Below are positions 23,695-37,128 of a stretch of 64,000 nt of DNA, one piece after another. Position 1 is the stretch's first letter, and each line of letters opens with the position of its first letter. Both the position numbers and the translations under genes were made by a program. Under the pieces are notes generated by a model. It was not told where the DNA came from, did not search any database, and saw only the letters and a program-made list of their open reading frames with translations. The DNA is taken from contig CM047428.1 of NCBI GenBank assembly GCA_026168455.1, positions 86,818,594-86,882,593 of the forward strand, read 5' to 3'. The stretch comes from Theocolax elegans. Its lineage: Eukaryota; Arthropoda; Insecta; Hymenoptera; Cerocephalidae.

Positions 23695-24058
23695 GTACAG
23701 GTGCAAACAGTAATATGTGCCTATCTGAAAAACCGAATAACCAAGCACTGTCCCCCAAAAAAAGCATGAAATAAGGAAGAAAATAAAAGAAAAGCTAGGT
23801 ACAAGAGCAAAGTAAGAAAAAAAAGAAGGTCAATTTGTTGTATGGGTAAGAGTGATATATCTGAAAGTATTGAAAATGACCAGAATTAATAAAATGCTTG
23901 ACCAATTATCGATAAAGAGATGATAACCATTATTACAACGCGTAAAGTACAATGATTGACAATGAAGAAATATAATCGTTATGAACAACGACGATTGTTT
24001 ATAAAACAATTGCGAGTAGAGGGTAGGAGAATAATAAGGTTGATATGGTAAAACTTAC

Positions 24059-24310
24059 TTAAAACGAAGAATCTCGGTGGTAATGAACGTGGATAAATCA
24101 ACGAGTGTAATATCCTCGGCAAGTGTTGGAAAAGTGTTTGATAAAAGGGCCTATTCAATTCAGTTCCCAGCGAGCACACTTAAAAATGGCTGCACAGAGC
24201 GAGGCTTGACCATATTACTTGTTGACGTGAATTCACCCTCGGTTTAATCGAGTTCGCCGTTCGCGAGAAACGAGCGCACCACCATTTTCGTCTCACATCA
24301 CGCATAAATT
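24059..24310 (-). promoter_or_regulatory. Candidate leader exon and promoter of the PRRT-like gene
   Basis: On the minus strand a clean donor (GTTTTAA then GTAAGT at 24058) ends a GC-richer segment with GAACGGCGAACTC and CGCTCGTTTCTCGCG-like sequence near 24250-24275. Past 24310 come further CpG-containing sequences and a (CT)n tract. This looks like a transcription start region. The nearest compatible downstream coding exon on this strand is the PRRT-like one, so the assignment is by position only. Confidence 0.35.
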
Positions 24311-26074
24311 CACAGTTTCTCCTCACTGTCGATCTTAAAAACACCGAGAGTTTGCGATTCTTAGTTTACATCACATACAGTCATCCATTACATTCATCGC
24401 TTCCCACAGCACGATGAACGCTCGTGCACAATCGTCGATCGAAACGCCGTTCCCTGTTCCGATTTCACTTTGTACCGTTTCTCCGCTCTCTCTCTCTCTC
24501 CCTATCTCGCTCATATCCTATACTATATATACATGATGCGCGTGTTGGCCTATAGGAACGTTACGGAACACACGGCATTTTTTTATTTCCATGAAAAAAA
24601 TTAATAAATTAATTTTCGCGTTTTCTCGTTTACCTCAATAACATTATTAATCGCGATTAAATTTCCAGGTCGATCCAAACAATTCACGCGTATTTCATTC
24701 GCAACGTGTTGAGAAAGACGAAAAAGCAAACGACTATGTATATATATATATATATATACACAGTAGAGAAGGACGTAATATGCGGAATCAATGGATCGAA
24801 CAGAGACAGCTCGATATGCCGTTTCTGGATAAAGCTCGTTGTGCAACGTTGACAAGCGAGCGAAGCGCGTTGTAACAGCTGATTTTTAACTTGGAAAAAC
24901 CGTGCATTTCAATTGGTTGTTCTCTTGGAGATTTCACCGCATCCAGCAAACAGCTGCTCGTTCAGCCAATCGCGACTCATGAGTCCACTTGTGAATTACG
25001 ATCTATATATATATATATATATATAACATACAGGATACAGGGTTGGGTTCATTAGGTCAAACATATAGCTATATACATTATATGCGCGTATCACACTTGT
25101 TTATAAGGAAATCAACTGATTTTCATTACTACTTATACTGTGCACATCGAGAATTTTGATTATTAAATTTTCAATTTCGTTCAAATTGTCGAACGAATAT
25201 ACATTTATATATGTATCGTTATACTTGGAAGTTGGACGAGGAAAGCCGAAAAAGAGGGTTGCGTGCGTAGGTGTGCGTGTTGCGCATGCGCACGACGTGA
25301 CCCGCGAGTCGCGTCAATTTTCGTATAAGTGTCTATGCCCTATATTATTAAAAGTCAAAGTTTCGGTTAAAGAAAATACATTTGGTTTTCTTTTTATTAC
25401 CACCGAATACAAAGTTAATTTTTTTCCTTTTCGTTACAATTTTCGGATCGTTTTGTTATTATTATAATCAGGATTGCACAATTAGCGTTACATTTCATTA
25501 ATTTCTTTATCAATTTAGTTGAACTTCAACCAATGTTATTCGTATCTATTTGAATTTGGTGTTTCGTTTCGTTCATCCATTCCTAATTATAATAATGTAC
25601 ATTTTTAATCGATCTTGGTATTATAAAATAAAAATATAGTTAATATTGCGTAAATACAATGGTTCCCAATCTTCATTGAGCGAGATACAATCCAAATTTA
25701 ACGTTACAATTTATGTTAATTCTCTACAATGCGTACAAACTAAATAAATCTGCGTAACGCAAATAAAAGTAAATTTAAACGTTGTCACTTGAAGGAAAAA
25801 TGTCGTTTATATATACATCTAAGTTCATTACTTTTAAAGTATCGATAAAATGTGTAACAAGCGAAAGAAAATATATTTATCAATAAATAAATAAAAATTT
25901 GTAACGTGATTTTTAGTATAAAACGTCGGTTTTCAATTTTTGTGACACAATTTGTTTCTTTCTTCTTTTTTTATTTCGAATATGCTGAGTTATAAATATA
26001 TATATGCTTTTTTGTTTCCTTCTCAAATAAATTTTGTAAACATTAGTGAAAATAATTTACATAAAGGTGTTTCA
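24311..26074. other. Intergenic region with GC-rich patch
   Basis: Mostly AT-rich. A CpG-rich patch at about 25238-25318 (GTTGCGCATGCGCACGACGTGACCC in parts, including the palindrome TGCGCATGCGCA) resembles an NRF1-type promoter site. No coding exon was found beside it. The frames at 24601-24855 and 25156-25467 have no family features. Confidence 0.4.
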
Positions 26075-27896
26075 TTAGTCTAAATCCGGTAAAGTACTAG
26101 ATTCTTCTTCTTCAAAATCATTGAAAAATGATTGCAGTAGAGAACTTAAAAATCCTCTGTTATTAGTTTGAATCGGTCGAGCTTTAAAGAATATTTGACC
26201 TATTTTCTCAAGATAATGTACAAAGGAAGGATCCTTATCTAAACTTGTGATGTACCGATCGCAAAGAATCGTAAATACTGACAGATTTTCACTGCAACAT
26301 TAAGAAAAGTGTAAGATCAATAAGAATTATATTATTTAGTGTATTTTCTAACATGCATATAAATACATACGTTTCTATAATTTTTAATAGAAAGAACAAA
26401 AAATTTAGCAGCGGTAGGATAAAAGGAGGTCCTCCTCCTTTTATTTTAGGGTGTTGACTGATGTACGACTTAAAAGCTTGATTAGCTGTATCTTTATTTT
26501 TTAAACAGAGATACCTATAAATAAATTATTCAAATTTAATAAAGAATTTAAATTAATATATTTTTCTAAATTTTTTTCATACTTATAGCAATAAGAACTT
26601 TGTCAACATTTATTATGTTTATTCTTATAATTAGTTTTACAAGTAGTTTATAATCATTTTTGTACACTGGAATTACTACATTAGTCATTATCTTTAATGT
26701 ACAAATAAAATGCAAATAATGCTACTTTCAATTTTTAACTTTTATATAATTACTAGTAATGTACAGTATACAATAATTCTTCAAATTTTGTTAATAAACT
26801 AAAATAGCGTAACAAAAAATATAACTATATTAATAGAAAAGAGAGTTAATATTAGTATCTTACTGTAAAACTGTATGGGTTATAAAAAGTTCAACTTCGC
26901 AGGAGTAACCCTGTTGTTCGTGCAATTCCACTAACATTGAAGCACACCCTGATCCATCTTTGGTGTGCAAAAAATGTTGTTTGGCTAAAGTGTAATTTTT
27001 TTCTACAACAATAAAATGTGCAAAATGTATTAAAATAATTTAGTTAGAGAATATTTATAGTTTAATAATAAATTTCAATTAATAAATCTACCCCGCCAAT
27101 AAACTTCTGCTAATTGTTGATGCAGAGTAGGATGTCCAGATTTGTAATTTGAACCAGTCGTACTCCATTTTATGGCATTTTGTACAAAAGTTTCTCTTTC
27201 AGGTGAACCAGGGTTCATTAATGCAAATAGATCTATTAACTTCTGAAAATAAGTTGGTGATGGTTCTACCTTTGATTTCCTTAAAACATCAATTAATAGA
27301 GATCCCAAATCAGCACCACATGTGAACTGCAACAGAAATAGTTTAAGAATTAGTGAAATAAATTAAGTTTTTTAATAATCATTTTTATAACTTGGCACTT
27401 GGTACACATACTTGTTCACGTTGTAAAAGAAGAAGAGAGCCACTATATAATAATTGAATTAATTCTGTATACTGTTTCTGTGCGAGCATTCTGAAATAAT
27501 ATATAAATATGAAAATAAGTACCATTTGTTTGACTAGAATAAAAACATATATAAATAATAGAAATTTTAATGAAACTAATCAACCAACACTACTAATTCA
27601 CTAATAAATATTTCATTCGACGTAAACAAAGTTTGTAAAATTAACCTATACACTTATAACTCTATGACTTTAAAAAATTGTTATTAATTATAACATAATG
27701 ACTCAATAATGAAGACAATAAAGATTACATGTGTGTGTGTTAATAGTCATGATTAAAAAAATTATATTAAAAATACACCATACCTAAAATGTAAAGTTCT
27801 ATACAACTGATGCGCTTCATAGTAAAGCTCATCGTTTAAACATCTGTCGAGTTTTAATAAAAGTCTTTTAGACCCCTTTTGCGAACTAACCTCCAT
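26075..27896 (-). CDS. GET4: Golgi-to-ER traffic protein 4 (GET4/TRC35), six coding exons
   Basis: GET4 bridges the BAG6/UBL4A (Get5) pre-targeting complex and the GET3 ATPase that delivers tail-anchored proteins to the ER; it is cytosolic. Exons read on the minus strand, with GT-AG borders and consistent phases: 27896-27784, 27490-27412, 27326-27092, 27002-26864, 26514-26371 and 26291-26075, totalling 927 nt (308 aa plus TAA). Exon 1 starts MEVSSQKGSKRLLLKLDRCL and has YYEAHQLYRTLHFR. Exon 3 has FTCGADLGSLLIDVL and NPGSPERETFVQNAIKWS. Exon 4 has EKNYTLAKQHFLH and GSGCASMLVE. Exon 5 has QYLCLKNKDTANQAF and GGGPPFILPLLNFLFFLL. Exon 6 ends SSLLQSFFNDFEEEESSTLPDLD. These match the alpha-helical repeat fold and length (about 300-330 aa) of the family. 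An acceptor at 27941-27940 suggests a 5' UTR intron. No damage seen. Confidence 0.93.
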
Positions 27897-30800
27897 GATT
27901 CAATTTGTTATTGTTCTTTCTTTATTGATCACCTACACGCTGTAAACAAAATAAAGAATTATTGTTCACTACACTTATAGTTTTTATAAATAAAGTTGTT
28001 ATTATAAACACACGTAGATACATGTACATATAAACGCAATTGTTACTTTGTACTTTTAATTAAAAAAATATTTGATTCTTCTAAATAAACTTCAAAAACT
28101 TTATACGCATTTTTTTATGCAAAAAAATCTCAAAATGGACTTATATTGATAGTAATATAATCTATCACTTTGGATGAATCAGAATATTTTTTGATGATCC
28201 ACTACAGTTGACAAAATAAAATAAATCGAGGTTAAAAATATGATTGCGCAAAACCGATCAATTAAACTGAATGTTAATTATTATTTGCGTATAGGCATTA
28301 AACGTTCAGCAAACATATTTAACAAAAATATAAAAGGTTTACTCGTGTGTATTGTATCTAAGTACATTAATCGATTATTATTTATGTTTCCTTTTCAAAA
28401 TACTAGACAGTGATATAATTATACAATTTGTTTGCACGGCGTTTGTGTGTGTATAATAGATTGTTAATTGTTAACACGATAATTAATGACATTGACATTT
28501 TAGTAATATCAATATGTAAGAAAATTTAACCTCGCGATTCGCGATGTGTGTATGTTACTAAAATCTCTGCATTATCTACTGATGATAAGAAAAAATTTTT
28601 TAAGAGGTGTGTGCTGCCAGAAAGGAAAATCATATCCGTGCTACTGCGTAGATGGCTCGATCAATCGCTAGTCAACTCGATTGTCAATTATTGAAAATTT
28701 TTCATTATACTTTACAATTAACAAATACGGTAATTTTTATATGTTTGTAAGTTATAAGTATTAATATTATTAATATTAATAAAATTAAAATTAAAAAAAT
28801 ATGTAATTATATATCAAGCAACGATTAGACACTCGTTGGTCCAATCGAGTATCGATTGATCGAACCGCTAATCAATACTCGGATATTTTTTTAAATTTAA
28901 AAAAAGCCAACAAGTCTTATAAAATAATTGTATGTTTATAAAAACCTTTTTTCAATTTAAAAACAAATTAAATTTAACATTTGTATACAAAATAGAAATT
29001 TAATAAGTATACTAAATTAAAAATATGTTTTTTTTTTTTGAGAAAACATGAACTGCGTAATTTACTGGTAAAAGTAGGAATGTACAATGGAAAACAGGCG
29101 CGAATAATAAATTTAATTTCTTACAAAAATAAAAAGTAAAATAACATTGATAAAAACACTAATAATATAAAGATATATGTTGTAATCAAATTGCGCAGGT
29201 ATCTACTTATAAAAAAGTCCAAATATTGTAACATGAATTATGAAAATAAAAATTAGAAACAAACTGTGCGATTTTAATGCAAATGATTATAAATTTTTTA
29301 ACGGGGTGCCGTAATCAATATTTATCCTCTATTTAAAACTGTATGTGAAAAATGTAAGAAAAAGCGCCTATTTGCTTATTGATAATCTATATTTGCGTAC
29401 TGAATTCGAAACTAAAATATTATTACGTTTCCGAAGTCTTATAGCAATGAAATTAATCTCATAACAATGTTCACATACTTGACATTTGTTGGTGAGGGAT
29501 GGTTTTTAAAAACTAATAATATTTTATTCTGAAATTCAGTACACAGTTAGATTATAGATAAACGAAGCCGCGCTTCTTCTTCTCTTATTTCTACGCATTA
29601 CACTCTTTTATTTTTTTATTAATTAATAAACAAAAATTGAGTTTGGGATCGGCCCGTTATACTTTTCATGAATAATAATTGGGTATATATAAAAATCAAC
29701 GTTTGCAACTACCAAAAAATCTCAATTATCACGGAATAAAAAATATTTAAAAAAGTTATAGATAATGTTCAAGTAAATAGAAAAGTGTTGCAGATAGATT
29801 TATTGAAAAAGGGGAACTTATGATTATCACATCCCGATACCGAGTTTTTACCGACATAGAGAAGTATTTTAATTCCCTCAATAGAAATAAAAAAATTTAT
29901 GAAAAGTTTTTTAGACAAAAAGTAGTAAATTAACCTGTAATTAATGACCAAAGAATGGTTTTACTTTCTATTAGGGTTATCATATGTATTTAATTTCACG
30001 ATGAGACGAAATGCATCGTTACGCATATTTACTGTACTTGAAATATACGTTTGAATTTTTATGAAAGGCTAATTTCTAAATAATCCAGTGTCTTTGTATT
30101 TAGTTATTTTGCAGGAGATGGAATACTCAATATTTATAGTCAATAGAGATGAAAAAATGATTCTGGTTAAATAAATAAAAGAAATTGTGGAAAGTAAAGA
30201 CATGATTGCCCTTGGTGTAACTATTATCTATCATTGTGTGAAATTTTAAATAAAGATATAGTGTTACGTTAAAAAATAGTATTGGAAGGAAAGTAGACTC
30301 TTTGCCTGCTTCCGATGTTGCAATTCTGGTAAATTTCCTTCTAATGCTATTTTTTAATGGTACAATATTTTTGTTCAAAATGTCAGATTATAACTAATTA
30401 TTTGTGATTTTCGAGGTCGGTAAGGTAGGGAGAATAAAACTTGGCTTTGGAACCCCGTTTATAGTAAAAGTAAATTTATTTCGATCGGTCGGTAGGAGGC
30501 CCAGGTATGACACCCATATTAGCTCATTCCTTTATTAATTACCCATATTTGATATTAGGGAAATATACTCATTTTACGGTAAGAGAACGTGAAGAAATGA
30601 TTACGATAAATAAGTCTACATTTAAAATGAATGGTAAAAAACGTTATCTACGTTATCAGCATTATGATCAATATCCATTTTCTCAATATTTAACATTTTC
30701 TCTTTACAAAGTCTTTAAACGAGGTCATAACTATAAGATTCTATATACGGTTAAAACGACTCTTTTTCTATAATAAGTCCAAAAATAAATGAACAAAATA

Positions 30801-30900
30801 AAAATATTGAATCTTGGTGCAGTATACATATATTTGAGTATGGAAGAGAAGTGTATATACCGAAATTGAAAAGTTTTTCCCAAAAGTATCGTCGTCTCGT
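27897..30900. other. GET4 upstream region and AT-rich intergenic DNA
   Basis: The GET4 leader and promoter must lie in the first several hundred bases (27939 upward). A loose inverted-repeat pair at about 28645-28690 and 28815-28885 shares CGATCAATCG and ACTCGATTG words in opposite orientation. No coding sequence recognised; frames at 29769-29951, 30127-30378 and 30507-30773 look random. Confidence 0.45.
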
Positions 30901-31514
30901 CATTAAAAAATGGGCAGTGTCGGTATAGCAGAAAAAAAGTATATGGTAACTATGTAAATTTTAAAGATCGATGAAAAAAAAGATGAAATGACAAATTGTG
31001 AAAGTTTGTTGGTCGTTCCGATACGCAAGAAAGATCCACGTACTTACCTTTCGGCACCTCGAGAGTCGAGACTCGACATCTACAAGATGATATATGCAGT
31101 AGAAAAAAAGGGAAGGAGGAAAGGTGAATAAATGAAAAAAGACACCACGAATGTTTAATGCCGAGAATCAAAGAATCGTATAATTCTTACATATTGTTAA
31201 TACATATTTGTATGTGTAATTATCTCAATATGTATAAGTATATTTGTTAATGTTGCCGTTGTTGCCGTTCTCGTCGCTTTTCGTCTCCATCCACGGTACA
31301 CGATATAACGATCGAACGATCGAACGCATCATGTAGAGCCGAGATAGCTCCTTATATATATATACTTATGTATATATATCTATCTATATCATCTATATAC
31401 CTTAAATACGCTAAATTCTCACAATTGCCCGCATTACACGCAATACACATCAACAATCTACCTCTCGAACGATTCGCCGCGACCTTCATGTACAAATTTC
31501 ACTCATAACTTCAA

Positions 31515-31549
<35 letters not shown>
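31515..31549. repeat. (CAT)n microsatellite
   Basis: About eleven tandem CAT units, unusual here because most of the window's satellites are dinucleotides. Confidence 0.9.
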
Positions 31550-31926
31550 CCACATATATATATTCGTATGTATACGTGTACGTGTGCATATGTGTGTATT
31601 GGTATTGTTATTACTTTCCTTCATATAACGATCCATACGTAAGCGATTATTCATATATACTCTTACCACTCACAATATGATCATCTCGATATTTGTTTAA
31701 AAAAAACAAGTAAGATAAACAGAGGCAGAGATATAAATCGATATTATACATCATAATATTACAAGACATATGTGTGTATATATATAAGTAATGAAAATTC
31801 ATGAAAATCATTAAAGATCTCGTTGCTGAAACTCACTATTATCTTTTATTTTTATTACTATTATTATTATTATTATTATTATTTTAAAATCTTACGATGG
31901 TCACGTATATGCGTGTGAGCGAGAGT

Positions 31927-31928
<2 letters not shown>

Positions 31929-31970
<42 letters not shown>
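31929..31970. repeat. (GT)n microsatellite
   Basis: An uninterrupted run of about 21 GT units, the longest pure GT tract in the window. Confidence 0.95.
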
Positions 31971-31972
<2 letters not shown>

Positions 31973-34900
31973 GTGTTTGTGCGTGCGTGTGCCTCTTCTT
32001 GTACTCGATACAACAAAAGAGGGAGGAAAAAACAACGCTCCGTTAGTAACAATTTTTTTTTTCCACAATCGCTTATTCACTCACTCGATAACAGACAATG
32101 CTTATTCCACAACGATTTTTTTTTCTTTGGTTTGTATAGGTAGTATCATTTTACTTGGAGTGCATTTTCGTTTTCTCACACCTTCCTCTTTATACCTATA
32201 TACATATACACACACGCACACACACGGGCGCACGGGCGCACCCCCACGTGATACGTATGTGTATATGTACATATCTGTCTATATGTATATATACATGTAT
32301 ATAAAGAAGATAATAATGATTTCTTGATCAACAATGATGCGATACGGATATTATTATTTATTTATTTATTTATTATTATTTATTATTTATTATTATTAAT
32401 ATTATTGTTGTTATTTTATATATAATATATAGTAAACGTATATAAGTAGAACTTGATGCTTTCCTTTCTCAACGTGTCTGCATGTATATATATATATATA
32501 TATTTATCCGACGAATTTTTGTTATTATAACCATCATCGCTATATTTTATATAATAGTTGTCATTAATATTTATTTTTTCTTATCTTGTTCTTTTAATAA
32601 ATTTACACATACGTTTCGTATTGTATATTATCGTTAATAATAATAATAATAATCGTTAAAAGTTGTGTACTCTTTGGCGTTGTATCGATTTTTCGCTATG
32701 ATTTTGTGCTTTTGTAGATTATTCAAGAAAATTGTATATTTATGGGTGTACGCGTAGGAGAAATGAAAAATTCTCGTTTAGTTGAGTTGATCGAACGGCC
32801 GGCCTGCCACTTCCAAGCTCTTGCATCCGATGTCTTTTATATATATTTACATGTTATACGAGTATCACCTATTTTTTCTTAAGGAGCTCGTGTACACAAT
32901 TTTTACACTGCCTATACCTTGTCGATCTTAACCATCGTATTAAATTGGACATGATTTTAAGAGGGGATAAGAGGGCTGCTCTAACTAAAATTTGGGGGTA
33001 ACGCACCAAAGTATGACAATTATAATTGATTCGTTTAACTGGATATTTTCGGTGAATCGAATTATTCAAGATCACTGGCTTCAAGTTTTTCAAAATATAA
33101 TATTTTTGCTCGGTCGGTAACAGTCAGATATGCCACCTCTTGGACCCTCTTTCGAGAACAATCCACCTGTGTTACAAATTTTAGGAAAAAATATTCATCA
33201 CTTTTTGAAAACAATCTCTTGTCGAAAATGTTTAAAATAAATTACAAGTTTTATCGTACATAATTTAATATTCCACGGTAATATTAAATTATTCGGTAAT
33301 TACAAAACATTTTTAGTGTACACCGATGGATAATTAATAGAGCAACGACGATCGAGTCTTAAAATTCCATAAATTAATGCCTTATTTTTGTAATTATCTC
33401 CAATTTAATGAGATAAGGTAGAGAGGATAAAAATTGAGTAAAGCACTCCTTCAACATGATTCTCGGAGACAATATTTTTACGGTGCTATTAATTATAAAT
33501 ATTAAATTAACGAAATAGATCTGAAACGTACTGGTCGATCGAAGAGAGTGTCAAACGAAATAGTATACGCAATATTTTTACAACTCTGAAAAAGAGTGTA
33601 GATAAGCTCGATTAAAAAAGCATCAACCGTCACTTATCTTTACATGAATTTTTCGTCGCATCTTAATGTTTAAGAAAAAAAATTCAGTTACATAAGAATA
33701 TAACTAGCAGAGATCAAAAGATTTTTTTGACCAAAAACTAAAATTGACGAATAAGTATCCGCACAATTGGTATCACTTATCCTCAATTTCCACTAAGGTA
33801 TGCGTGTGCAAACAAAAACGAATTGATCTCGTCAACAGTATATAATTGAGAAAATCGATTTTGTTTTTCCATAGGTAATATTTTATTCGTATTTCGTTTT
33901 AAAAGATGAGAACTGCGTCGCAAGTGATACGATTATAGAACTCGACCTGAAATACTGAAATGAATTCTTTATACACATATATTTTCCTTTTTTGCCCTTA
34001 CCCCCCTTTGTCGATAACGATTTATAATAAATACCTTGATTCCTATATATATAGAGCCTCTCACACGATTTCGTTGATTATAATCGTACCTATATATGTG
34101 TGTTTAATACGTATATGTATATTAATGTGGAATGATATGTTTTAGTGTTCCGAGCTTTGCACCGTTGTACTTTTATTTTTTAATTTTTTCAGTTTGGGAA
34201 GATAATTCGACGCGCGAGATCGAGGATATATATTATTTTATTTTTTTAACAACGTAATTACTCTCGAAATTCGTCAGAGTGAAAGATCGCTCGAAGCTTT
34301 CGTCATTAATTTTTGTCGAGTGATCATTTTAATCACAAATCGTCTCAAGTCAAAATTGTATGTATATGTTTTTTATATTGCAAGCAATGGTAAATTATTA
34401 GCTTTATTTATCCTTTTAAATATACTTAATAAAATATTATAATTTTCAATTGATTTCGAGTCATTTGAAATTTCAAATCGTTTTGAAGATTATTTTTGAG
34501 TACTTGGTAAGACTAGATTACTTTGTTATTATTTACTTTACAAAAGAACACTGTTCTTCAGGTTAAATTTTCACTCTTTCACTCGATACCGATTGATTAT
34601 TGCTTACTCGAAATTAATAATTAGAATACTTAAAAAATTAATAAAATCGAAGTAAAGATTGTACTTATTACACTCGAAATTGACGTTGGGTAATATGAGA
34701 AAATTGTTAGAAAATCGACGAGTTTAAACTTTCGAAAAGTGTAAAATCTGGGAATTGCACTTTTCTATCCAGAACTTTTGAAGTGTAAAGTTGTCGATTT
34801 ACATATTCTAACGTAAATTTTTACACTTTAAAAAGTTCTTATTTGAAAGGAAATTTAAGTTACGTTTACAACCATAACGTTCACTCTTTAAGATTGATAT

Positions 34901-37128
34901 TCAGCTTTCTTTAAGCGTTCCACCCAAGTTAATATCTCTAAAGGAGTTTCACGTTTCACTCGAAGGAATTTAGAGAGTACTAATAGACATCTCATCAGAA
35001 TAATGCGTGTAGAGGATATATTCGTTATTTCTGTGTAGTGATAATAATTCAATAAAAACGCGGTTACTTAACTAATTGTAAGTACGCATCGAAAAAAATA
35101 ATTGTGTAAATATAGTATCGTTCAACGAAAATTTCACGTATACGTATATATATTATGTATATATTCGTAAATATACCCTGTCGAAATGAAACGCACTGTA
35201 CAAATATAACTTTAACAAAATATAATATATGTATACATACAATATGTATGTATATATATACGTATATTAATATATTCGATGTGGTTTGCGACGTTCGTTT
35301 CATAGACCGCAGTATTTAATCAACGAAAACGAAAAGTCGTGTTTGAATTGTCTCGTCAACATTCGATTGTTTATGCACACGTTTTGAGTCTCCAACGTAT
35401 ATTTCTTTTTCTTTTTGTAAATAAAATAATGGCATTCGATATGCAACTGAATAATACGTACCGACAGCGGTTAAGTACGGACCCCTCGTTTAACATTACC
35501 GGCAGAACTTTTAAACTATAATTGTACATTATTGTGTTATAATAGAGAGACGACGGAAAATAGTTATTCACAGAATAAATCTTGATCTATATGATATAAT
35601 GTTTCTAAGATCGTGAAAGACTTCATATATATGTATAATTATTATTCACAGACTGCACTTATATATATATATACACACCTTCATCTTCCTCCTTGTTTTT
35701 GGAAATTTCGTTTTTTCTTTTATTTCTTTTTCAGTACCCCCTTTTCTCTATCAAATGCGTACATGTTGGACTCAACGGTTTTTAATACGAGATATATTAA
35801 AAAATCGTGTGTATATAACGAAACAAAAGTGCGCGTTTCTCTCTTCGTTCTTTACATTCGGTCGGTAATTCTGTAGGTCGAATAATTTTCTTTTTCGTCA
35901 TTTGCGTTATCGTTAATTTCGTTTTAAAAAATAACCGATAAAAAGAGAGAAACGCGCGTTCGTTATCCTTCATATTATATACGTTTGCTTCATAAGTATT
36001 AAAAAAAAGCATCTCGACTCGCGGTTACGTTTACGAGTTGTGCGTGCTCTTTAGTTACCGACGTGCATCCATCGCTTACATATCACCGATTGGCCCCGAA
36101 AAATCAGAAGATTTTTTTTGTTTTCACAAGTCGTTTCCTAATAAAGCCTAGCTTTTGCTTTCAACCGATTTGTTTTAATCGTACCTGTAGAATATAGGAT
36201 ATTACATATATACTTAATTTATTGATTTATCGAGACGAGGTTATCTACTTTATCGTCTTTACTTTATATCGTGGAAATTGATTGTAGAACTTATAATAAT
36301 GTATTAATTCGATTGAATTGTTCATTTATTTATTTATTACACGTGTATACACACATATATATATATATGCATATACACAAAGTATTGTTAAAATACATAT
36401 CACATTATCGTGTACCAACAGTTTCTTAAAAAAAATATATTTTATGATATGTTTTTTTATTTTGTTGCATCCAAGGGAATAAATGTATGGATATACGATT
36501 TCTGTTAGTTTTGCACGAGTTAATGTCTTTTAAAATTTTAAAAATTTAATGTTATTCGGTTAAGTATACTCATTTACCGACAATGTAACCTAAACATCAT
36601 TTTTCTGATTGATAAAAGTAGATCCCTGCAATTTTTGTGTCGCTTATAATTGGCACGTAAAAATGCAGTTTTGATATTGTAATAAAAAAAATAAAGAATC
36701 GCAACAACATTTAAAAATTAACAAAGTTATATCGTGTCGTTATCAACGTCTACAAGAAGAAACGAAGCATTAGCCGGCTTTATTCGTACGACTACATATT
36801 AGAAATTGTGTTTTAAACTACTCCCCTTAAAACCACGTAATTCGCGTATTTTTTGTTCTCGTATCGATTAATTTACCTCCCGGCTCGTGTTTGTCAAATA
36901 TTTTTTTTGTCTTCTTTTCTTTTGTTATAAATTATATATAATGTACATATATTACCGTTATGCCATTATCGTTACAGTTATATCGATATAATATATTTAG
37001 AATTATTAAGATTTTCATTTTTATCATTATTAATACTATTATTTATTATTTATTATTTATTATTCGTTATAATTAACGATATTAGTATATTATTATAGGT
37101 TTTTTGTGTGTATATTTATATATATGTA

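Larger units (their letters stand above)
14949..24058 (-). other. Probable leader intron of the PRRT-like gene
   Basis: An AG at 14950-14949 and a GTAAGT at 24058-24053 on the minus strand would bound a 9.1 kb intron. The interval is AT-rich with many microsatellites: (AAAG)n 19672-19699, (CA)n 20301-20328, (GA)n 20649-20672 and (CT)n 21439-21466. It has a 14-base G run at 17256-17269 and the palindrome cluster at 17636-17711. Apart from one odd frame at 20341-20513, I see no coding sequence. Confidence 0.4.
30901..37128. other. Long noncoding region rich in microsatellites
   Basis: No gene recognised on either strand. It contains (CAT)n at 31515-31549, (TTA)n near 31849-31883, (GT)n at 31929-31970, (AAT)n near 32633-32652, many TATA/GTAT runs, and a hairpin at 34715-34797. 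Open frames here are microsatellite translations or short AT-rich frames. It could be intron, long UTR or intergenic; the sequence alone does not decide. Confidence 0.5.
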
